Source: Thermoprotei archaeon (GTDB lineage Archaea; Thermoproteota; Thermoprotei_A; Sulfolobales; Ignisphaeraceae). From it: a stretch of DNA of 19,770 nucleotides. Of this stretch, positions 14,623 to 19,770 are shown in pieces. Where the stretch lies: positions 1 to 19,770 of the forward strand of contig QMWY01000005.1 in NCBI GenBank assembly GCA_003661865.1, read 5' to 3'. The position numbers and the translations under genes are program-made. The notes beneath the pieces were generated by a model. It saw only the letters and a program-made list of their open reading frames with translations, was not told the origin of the DNA and did not search any database. Each line of letters begins with the position of its first letter. The first letter of the stretch is position 1.

Positions 14623-14859
14623 ATGATGGTGGGAGAAGTCCGAGGCGCACATACTAACGTGCTAGTGATGGGTTGAGAACCGTATCCATGGGTTCACGCC
14701 ACCACTACTCCTCTGAGGATCATCCGGGAGGGATGCGGGATCGGACTGGTAGCGAATCCCTGCGGCTCTGTTGTACGAATTGGGATGCCTCTGCATAATG
14801 TCCGTGGCGTTTTAGTGTACGAGTTCCAGCAGCAGGTGAGCTGTTTTAACTCCGCCTAG
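14623..14859 (+). pseudogene. Possible interrupted reading frame in the pycB-glycosyltransferase gap
   Basis: The 348-base space 14464-14811 has no open gene. One plus-strand frame is protein-like for about 60 codons after a single TGA at 14674-14676. It begins at ATG 14623 (MMVGEVRGAHTNVLVMG), then continues as EPYPWVHATTTPLRIIREG and GIGLVANPCGSVVRIG, to TAG 14857 inside the opposite-strand glycosyltransferase. It could be a remnant or chance. No family recognised. Confidence 0.22.
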
Positions 14860-15987
14860 GCACTCTTCTGTTGGCGGCTTAGGCCTGTTCTCAATGGACT
14901 TCATCAGCTCTTCTGCTAGACGGTGAGGGGAGCATCTGTATTCCCTGATCGTGGGATAGCCGTAAAGGCGGGACATGGCCTTGGCAATAGCTTCCTGTTC
15001 CATATGCCCCCTTATCGGTATCAGTACTGCAGGTAGTGATGCGCATAGAAGATCTGCTGTTGTTGTACGCCCAGAGCGCGTTATGAACGCGTCGGCAGCT
15101 GAGTAGAGTATGGTTATATCCCTTACCATACCCAGGACCCTCATCCTCACCGGGGATCTAGAAGGCGGTCTTCACTCGGTTCTAGGACCCCTAACCACTA
15201 TAACGAGGAGTTCACGCCCAGTACGCCGCCTAACCTCCTCTCCTATTGTTGGGAGCGCGGAGTAGATACAGTCTAGGAGCCTCCTGGACCCTGCAGAGGT
15301 CCCGCCAACCGTTACCACCACAAACTCATCCATATCTATGCCTAGCATCCTCCGTGCATCCCTCTTTGGGAGTAGCTTCCCCGGTACGTAACTGGGGGCG
15401 TAACCAGCGATGAAGGCGTTCTCAGCAATCCACCTATCAACCCTCCTCCCTAGAAAGATGAACCATCTACGCCCCCTCACCTCCGCGAGGGAGTTTAGGT
15501 AGTCAAGCCTGCGAAAGCCTTGAAGAGCCTTGTGGAAGTACGCGTTTATGGCGAGACTGCCGATCGTGCCTAGAGCGCTGAAGCTGTAGGGCATATAGAC
15601 TATGTCTGTTAGGAACACCACACGCCTCCGTATAGCGGGCGGCGCTGCGTACACCAGCTCCCAGAACTCATCTGCAACTACAAGGTCGTATCTATCAATG
15701 ATCCCCTCTACGATCCCCCAGTTACGTCTCAGGATCCCAAGCTTCTCACCAAGCCTCTTAAGGCCCCCAACGCCCCTGAGCCCCTTATTGAATAGCTCCT
15801 CAACAATGCCCGATATGCTATGCATAGCCCTGCACTTCTCCAATACGTTGCAGCCATGGAGTTCCAGGTATGAGATTGCAGGCTCAGCACTACACCAGTC
15901 CACCCTGACATCACCATCAAGGAGCTTGAGGATGCGGGCTATCGCGAGATCCCGCGCTACGTGACCCAACCCTATGTGACTAGGCAG
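14812..15987 (-). pseudogene. MurG-like glycosyltransferase split by an in-frame TGA
   Basis: GT-B-fold glycosyltransferase of the MurG/GT28 type, expected to transfer a sugar from a nucleotide donor to a lipid or glycan. The N-terminal half (to 15172) has GLGHVARDLAIARIL, VVADEFWELV and the inter-domain VVVTVGGTSAG. The C-terminal half has YSAADAFITRSGRTTTADLL (donor-binding) and IPIRGHMEQEAIAKAM. A TGA at 15174-15172, after VVRGPRTE, separates them. The frame is the same on both sides and the peptide just after the stop (RPPSRSPVRMRVLGM) joins naturally, so this is a nonsense change and not a shift. The 5' end is also abnormal: homologous sequence EVLFLPSHIGLGHV starts right after a TAG (16002-16000), with only CTG 15987 or TTG 15969 as starts, although AGGAGGT precedes it. 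I read it as a recent pseudogene or a sequence error. Confidence 0.7.
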
Positions 15988-16058
15988 GAAGAGTACCTCC
16001 TAACACTGCAGCGCGGCACCTTAGCTCCACACCGCGGCGATGCTTTGCGGGTTTAGGG

Positions 16059-17054
16059 CTAAACGGCGCTTGCTACTAGTACAGCTCCAAAGCTTAGCGT
16101 AAACACGTACTTCCATAGGAACCTTATTGCTTGGTCAGGCCTGAAGCGCGGCATAATCGTGTCTACGACTACCATTACTACGAAGAGGGCTAGGTACTTG
16201 AGGAAGATTATGATTATCGCTGCTACAGGGCTTGTTTCATAGCTGAACGGCGCTGACCCCCCTAGGAAGAACAGCGTGAAGAGGAGCAGTAGGACTATCT
16301 TCTTAGTGGATAAGACGAACATTATGAGTGCTAGCCTAGGCCCTCCATACTCTGTGAACATCCCCCAGTAGACCTCAGCCTCCGCCTCCGGTATGTCGAA
16401 GGGCTTCAGCTCTAAGGAGGCCATTGTGGCTAGGAGCGCCGCTACGAGCGCCACGGCCATTATGGCCGCGTACACCCAGCTGGCTCCCCATACAGCTGCT
16501 GAGAGCAGCGACGTCCTCATAACCGAGTACTCAGGTAGGGTGCTAGGCAGCTTGCTGCTGAGGATAACCGGTACGAGGTATGATGCGAAGAGCGCGGGTT
16601 CCGAGGATGCTAAGAGCGCTAGGTACCTACCAACACCTATGCTGGAGTAGGGGTTGGGAGCGCCCATACCTACCATCGCGATAGCTATCGCTGACCATAC
16701 GAGGAGGTAGAACACCGGGATTATGTCGAGCGGCGCGGCTACGGGATCGGGTGCCAAGGGGGTGAAGAGCACTATCGCTGTAAGGCTCCCAACAGCAAGC
16801 GATGCAACTATGATAGGCATGTGTCTAGAGGCCAACCTGTTGGTGAGATCCTCCTTAGCCAGGAGCTTCAGGAAGTCCGCTAGGGGTTGCAACGATCCAA
16901 AGGGCCCCACCCAGATAGGGCCGTAGCGGAACATCACCCGTGCTGAGACCTTCCTGGCGATCCATTGGGTGAGCAACACCATCGCTATAACGAATAGTAA
17001 GCCAGGGTAGAGAATGTACTGCGTTACCAGGGGTACCAGCACCTCCACATCCAC
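16059..17054 (-). CDS. nuoH: NuoH/MbhM/HyfC-like membrane subunit
   Basis: Membrane-anchor subunit of complex I-related enzymes, linking the soluble redox arm to the ion-pumping arm. It has 331 aa and about eight transmembrane helices. Family signatures are ARVMFRYGPIWVGPFGSLQP (39-58) running on into ADFLKLLAKED, the conserved acid-rich loop KPFDIPEAEAEVYWGMFTEY (about 217-236), and a C-terminal RPDQAIRFLWK. These residues form the quinone-side or proton-entry region in relatives. The gene is intact. GTG 17054 is the start; it follows a tiny membrane ORF by 6 bases. It is the last readable gene of the operon that begins beyond the right edge. Given the NuoD-like partner, an Mbh/Mbx-type complex is more likely than a quinone-dependent complex I. 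Confidence 0.93.
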   Translation of the reverse strand: MDVEVLVPLVTQYILYPGLLFVIAMVLLTQWIARKVSARVMFRYGPIWVGPFGSLQPLADFLKLLAKEDLTNRLASRHMPIIVASLAVGSLTAIVLFTPLAPDPVAAPLDIIPVFYLLVWSAIAIAMVGMGAPNPYSSIGVGRYLALLASSEPALFASYLVPVILSSKLPSTLPEYSVMRTSLLSAAVWGASWVYAAIMAVALVAALLATMASLELKPFDIPEAEAEVYWGMFTEYGGPRLALIMFVLSTKKIVLLLLFTLFFLGGSAPFSYETSPVAAIIIIFLKYLALFVVMVVVDTIMPRFRPDQAIRFLWKYVFTLSFGAVLVASAV

Positions 17055-17060
17055 GGCCTA

Positions 17061-17156
17061 TCACCCATGACCGGCCCCTAAGGCTGTGGTGAGCAAGAGC
17101 ACTATGATCGCGTAAAAAGAACTAGCCCTCTGAAACCGCACCTCCAAAACGCTCAA
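17061..17156 (-). CDS. Possible 31-aa single-helix membrane protein
   Basis: From TTG 17156 (or GTG 17141, preceded by GGAG) to TGA 17061 a short frame encodes VLEVRFQRASSFYAIIVLLL and ends in TTALGAGHG, a charged head followed by one hydrophobic helix. It overlaps the upstream frame by four bases (TTGA) and ends 6 bases before the NuoH-like start, the tight packing of the rest of the operon. It could be a small accessory subunit, or a fragment of the damaged neighbouring gene. Confidence 0.35.
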   Translation of the reverse strand: MSVLEVRFQRASSFYAIIVLLLTTALGAGHG

Positions 17157-17410
17157 CCCTCCTCACATCGCATAGAGCACTGGTCTTCAGAACGATGAAC
17201 GCCCTGCTTTATCGGTACTACGAAGCTCTGGGCCGGTAAGCTCTCCATCCCACACATAACCGGGTCGTCTCTACCAGGCTCGCTAACCTTTAGCTTAGAG
17301 CCGTAGAGCCTCTGGAAGAACCAGTAAAACATAGCATACACCACGATCCCTCCTAGTCCTGCAAGCCCAGTTGCTATGAGGGTTACTGAGATCACGTCGC
17401 CTAGGATCAC
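17122..17410 (-). pseudogene. Small membrane subunit, C-terminal part probably frame-shifted
   Basis: GTG 17410 follows a clear AGGTGAT ribosome site. The N-terminus is one transmembrane helix (VISVTLIATGLAGLGGIVVY and on to AMFYWFFQRLYG), then a soluble stretch with DDPVMCGMESLPAQSFVVPI. The CGMES element recalls the ECGFEP region of NuoA, but I would not name it on that alone. The open frame continues to TGA 17153 as an atypical tail rich in His, Cys and Arg. The next frame over gives AFIVLKTSALCDVRRVERFG, ending at TAG 17122, which looks much more like protein. A one-base indel at the GGG near 17180 would join the two. Its place between the MrpE-like and NuoH-like genes indicates an accessory subunit of the complex. 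Confidence 0.45.
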
Positions 17411-17420
17411 AACACATCAC

Positions 17421-17767
17421 CTACTCGAAGATCTTCTTAGCATTATTGAACAACCTCGAATGCCCTCCTAGCGCCCTCCTCATCTAGAGTCTCCACGGGT
17501 ACCCAGCAGGTGTACATGGCCCTGCCCTCTCATCCACGTCAACGGTTACCATACCGGGGATGCTTACTATGAAGTTAACAATGAGGATCTTTGCATAGCC
17601 TATCTTAACACCGTGCCCTAACCCCGCAATAGTTGATGGCCTAATGAGTACCCTGGGATGAAGAGTCATCCTCATCACCTCCAACGGGCCTTCACCTTGA
17701 CAACTGTTAGGTATGGGATTGCATAGACTGGTAAGTAGACCCACCTCCTAACATCTGTGGTCCTCAC
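17421..17767 (-). pseudogene. MrpE/MbhA-like antiporter subunit with three frame breaks
   Basis: Reading across frames gives a recognisable small MrpE-type subunit, part of the Mrp ion-translocating module fused to Mbh and Mbx complexes. The pieces in order are MRTTDVRRWVYLPVYAIPYL with TVVKVKA; LEVMRMTLHPRVLIRPS then VKIGYAKILIVNFIVSIPGM with VTVDVDE; MYTCWVPVETLDEEGARRAF; and FNNAKKIFE ending at TAG 17423-17421. NxIxSxPGxVTVDV is the family hallmark. Breaks lie near 17688-17680, 17535-17515 and 17454-17441. GTG 17767 overlaps the preceding TGA, so the gene was once coupled in the operon. It is either a real pseudogene or a good gene with indel errors in this sequence; the flanking large subunits are intact. 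Confidence 0.68.
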
Positions 17768-18080
17768 GGCTTCTCGTTCACCGCATCGGCGAAGAGGAGA
17801 AATGCCGTAGCCGCATTGTCTACGTCCAGTACGATGGAGCCTAGCCCCGCGCAGCCCATCACATCTAGGATCATGCTCACTTGCATAAATACCCGCCTCA
17901 CATCCTTCGGAGTACTTCGAGACGTAGATGCCTAGCATGGATCCGAGACCATAGAAGGGTCCGATATCCAGTACCGCCGATCTGTGGAACATCCTTAAAG
18001 GGCGCAAGTCTGCTGTTAGGAGGTAGAGGGTGGACGCTACGTAGAGTGCTCTTTTTAACAGCCCCAAACTCCATATCCAT
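17764..18080 (-). pseudogene. Small membrane subunit with two frame breaks, family not recognised
   Basis: ATG 18080 follows the ribosome site GAGGTGAG and begins MDMEFG. The frame must then shift at the GGGG of 18065-18062 to continue LLKRALYVASTLYLLTADL, with SAVLDIGPFYGLGSMLGIYV later. It must shift again near 17914-17905 to give VFMQVSMILDVMGCAGLGSI and NAATAFLLFADAVNEKP, ending at TGA 17766-17764, which overlaps the MrpE-like start. About four hydrophobic segments are visible. The position (after the NuoI-like, before the MrpE-like gene) suggests an Mrp-type subunit such as MrpF or MrpG, but I see no motif that decides this. Confidence 0.45.
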
Positions 18081-18097
18081 CTACCCTCACCTCTATG

Positions 18098-18601
18098 CTA
18101 CGCACTTACCTCCTTAGGATGCGGATGGGGCTTCCACATAGGTGGGCGAGGCGTCCAGATCTCCTTGGTCAGGGTTATGCGGTACTTCGGAACCTCTTTG
18201 ATCTCCCGAAAACTGTAAGGGTCGTAAGTCCTCGGATCAGCATCCTTGTCCAGGGTCACAAGATCTCCGCCCGTAACGTCGGTCATTGCTAGCGCTCCCG
18301 TTGGGCATATCTCTACGCAGAGACCGCAGAACGTGCAGCGATGGATATCTATGGCAGGGAATATCTTCTTCCTGTTCTGCTTCCACTCACCCTCGAGCTT
18401 CACCATATCGATCGCATCGGCTGGGCACACTATCTGGCACATGGAGCAGCCGACGCATTTCTCTATATAGAGTATGTGCCTTCCCCGCGTCCTCTCGGTC
18501 TTGAAGGGGGGCTCCTTATCTGGGACCTGGCGCGTGTAGGGCCTCCTGAAGAGGTACTTGAACCCTATGAACACGGACCTCAGCGCCGATGCCATGTACA
18601 T
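18098..18601 (-). CDS. nuoI: NuoI/MbhN-like ferredoxin subunit with two [4Fe-4S] clusters
   Basis: Peripheral electron-transfer subunit (167-168 aa) that carries electrons between ferredoxin or partner proteins and the NuoB-like subunit. Two complete cluster motifs are present, numbered from GTG 18604: C50-x2-C53-x2-C56-x3-C60 (CVGCSMCQIVCP) and C90-x2-C93-x2-C96-x3-C100 (CTFCGLCVEICP). A basic, aromatic N-terminus (about 1-22) would lie on the membrane, and the Pro/His-rich tail after residue 150 is unique. The start is ATG 18601, or the GTG just before it; both overlap the NuoD-like stop, so translation is coupled. A ribosome site for the next gene follows its stop. Intact and of normal length. 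Confidence 0.93.
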   Translation of the reverse strand: MYMASALRSVFIGFKYLFRRPYTRQVPDKEPPFKTERTRGRHILYIEKCVGCSMCQIVCPADAIDMVKLEGEWKQNRKKIFPAIDIHRCTFCGLCVEICPTGALAMTDVTGGDLVTLDKDADPRTYDPYSFREIKEVPKYRITLTKEIWTPRPPMWKPHPHPKEVSA

Positions 18602-19749
18602 CACCTATCTATGTCGGGTGGGCAGGGGTCGAGGCTCTTCAGGAGCACGGGGAAGTCTGCTATCGTGATCTCCTCCTTTCTGACTATGTGTTTGAGAACC
18701 GTTGTTAGGAAAGGCATCGATGGTGTTCTAAGCCTGATGCGGTAGGGTGTTAGGCCCCCCGTACCTATCACCCTGACCTTCGTCAGGACCTTGCCCACCG
18801 ATACGATGTGTACTAGGTACTCTCCACGCGCCGCCTCGACCCTCGCAAGCCCTTCGCCATCGAGCGCCTTGGGCGGCAGCTGGTACCGGTAGGGCATCGC
18901 CTCGTAGCTCACCATGTCGAGGAGCTGCCTGATGATCCTTATGCTCTGCCTTATCTCCTCCACACGCACGAGTATCCTGTCGTAGGCATCGCCATACTTC
19001 CCCATGGGTATCTCGAAGTCCACCTCCGAGTAGGCGTCGTAGGGCTTCACCTTCCTCATATCATACCTGACCCCGCTGGCCCTGAGCACGGGCCCCGTAG
19101 CGCCTAGCTCTATAGCCTCCTGAGGAGAGAGCTTCCCTAGGTCACGGGTCCTCATTACAGTTATGGGGTTCTCGACGAAAGCCTTGACGATGTCGTTGAC
19201 TATGGACTCGACGAAGTTCAGCACCTTTATCGTACGCTCCTTGAAGTCCTTGGGGATGTTCCACCTTATCCCCCCGGGGGCCATGTAGTGATGGTACACC
19301 CGGTGCCCCGTTACGTAGTCGAACCACTTCAGGATCTCCTCCCTAGCGGAGAAGCTCCAGGAGCCCACGAAGCGTGCCCCGACACCGTGCCCCATGAAGT
19401 GGAGCCACATGAGGTGGCTCGCCATCCTGCTCATCTCCGCTATGATTGGCCTAACCACCTTGGCCTTCCTCGGCGGTTCGACCCCGTAGAGGTCCTCAAC
19501 GGCGAGGACGTAGCCGTACTCGTGGTTGTCCGGGTCCTCGACGCATATACGCGGTATGAGGACGACGTTGGTGTCCCACCTGCGGTACTCCGCCAGCTTC
19601 TCGAAGCCCCGGTGCAGGAACCCCGGTACTAGATCCACATCAACGACCCTCTCGCCATCTAGCCTAAGCCTAAACGCGACGTTACCAGGTGCTCCGGGGT
19701 GCTGGGGGCCGAGGAACACCTCGACTACGCGCTCGGGCACGGCGATCAC
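18601..19749 (-). CDS. nuoD: NuoD/MbhL-like large subunit with altered nickel site
   Basis: 49-kDa/[NiFe]-hydrogenase large-subunit family, 382 aa. Landmarks are LGPQHPGAPGNVAFRLRLDG at the N-terminus, PGFLHRGFEKLAE (42-54), MASHLMWLHFMGHG and YMAPGGIRWN. Group 4 hydrogenases bind Ni-Fe with two C-x2-C motifs. Here they read R-I-C69-V-E-D72 near the N-terminus and D-P-C376-P-P-D379 at the very end. Each keeps only the first cysteine and has Asp in place of the second. That pattern excludes an ordinary hydrogenase, and also differs from true NuoD, which has lost all four. It is best matched by Mbx/Mbs-type large subunits, which I recall keep only two of the four. A sulfur- or polysulfide-reducing function fits, but is inference. 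GTG 19749 overlaps a stop of the upstream gene. Confidence 0.9.
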   Translation of the reverse strand: MIAVPERVVEVFLGPQHPGAPGNVAFRLRLDGERVVDVDLVPGFLHRGFEKLAEYRRWDTNVVLIPRICVEDPDNHEYGYVLAVEDLYGVEPPRKAKVVRPIIAEMSRMASHLMWLHFMGHGVGARFVGSWSFSAREEILKWFDYVTGHRVYHHYMAPGGIRWNIPKDFKERTIKVLNFVESIVNDIVKAFVENPITVMRTRDLGKLSPQEAIELGATGPVLRASGVRYDMRKVKPYDAYSEVDFEIPMGKYGDAYDRILVRVEEIRQSIRIIRQLLDMVSYEAMPYRYQLPPKALDGEGLARVEAARGEYLVHIVSVGKVLTKVRVIGTGGLTPYRIRLRTPSMPFLTTVLKHIVRKEEITIADFPVLLKSLDPCPPDIDR

Positions 19750-19770
19750 CCCTTGACGGGTCTTGAGTAC
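19746..19770 (-). CDS. 3' end of the upstream operon gene (partial)
   Basis: The minus strand reads YSRPVKG then TGA, whose bases overlap the NuoD-like GTG. By gene order in relatives this would be a NuoC/MbhK-like gene, but seven codons cannot show it. Confidence 0.35.

Noticed and set aside
15172..15174. TGA as selenocysteine or as a general Trp codon
   Set aside because: Glycosyltransferases of this type have no catalytic Cys here, no selenoprotein signal was seen, and TGA ends many good genes in this window.
18601..19749. Ordinary [NiFe] hydrogenase large subunit
   Set aside because: Two of the four nickel-binding cysteines are Asp.

Overview
This window looks like part of the chromosome of a hyperthermophilic, probably sulfur-metabolising crenarchaeon of the Desulfurococcales/Pyrodictiaceae type. 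That placement is an inference from gene content: a ferredoxin-dependent glyceraldehyde-3-phosphate oxidoreductase of the tungsten family, an Alba chromatin protein, an archaeal GTP-dependent dephospho-CoA kinase, a class II lysyl-tRNA synthetase and a membrane respiratory complex related to Mbh/Mbx. Many genes have an archaeal box A about 24-26 bases before the start codon, as expected for leaderless or short-leader transcripts, and GTG, TTG and overlapping starts are common.

Left part (1-12.45 kb). This is dense and intact. In order it holds the N-terminus of a Ski2/Hel308-like helicase (-), a PLP aminotransferase (-), a cation/H+ antiporter - CBS protein - HTH/zinc-ribbon operon (+), gcvH (-), a TauE/SafE permease (+), lysS (-), an Alba protein (+), a dehydrogenase of the 2,4-diaminopentanoate dehydrogenase type (+), an unrecognised gene (-), an unrecognised gene overlapping a MoaD-like protein (+), GAPOR (-), dephospho-CoA kinase (+) and tRNA-Arg(GCG). 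MoaD and GAPOR converge and plausibly work together through the tungstopterin cofactor. lysS seems to lack a standard start codon at the place where homology and a strong Shine-Dalgarno sequence put it: an ATT sits there.

Right part (12.45-19.77 kb). This is mixed. The pyruvate carboxylase/oxaloacetate decarboxylase carboxyltransferase gene is intact. Around it lie a ghost gene broken into frame-shifted pieces (about 12.63-13.04 kb), a possible second interrupted reading frame (14.6-14.86 kb) and a MurG-like glycosyltransferase cut by one in-frame TGA. The far right is a minus-strand operon for a Mbh/Mbx-type complex: NuoD/MbhL-like, NuoI/MbhN-like, three small membrane genes (one an MrpE-type antiporter subunit), a tiny membrane ORF, then NuoH/MbhM-like. 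The three large subunits are intact. The small subunits between them can only be read by crossing frames several times, which means either decay or clustered indel errors in the sequence.

Most unusual points: the NuoD/MbhL-like subunit keeps only the first Cys of each nickel-binding CxxC motif, with Asp in both second positions; the apparent AUU start of lysS; a perfect 9-bp inverted repeat next to a self-complementary box A between two divergent unknown genes; and the cluster of broken reading frames between 12.6 and 18.1 kb.
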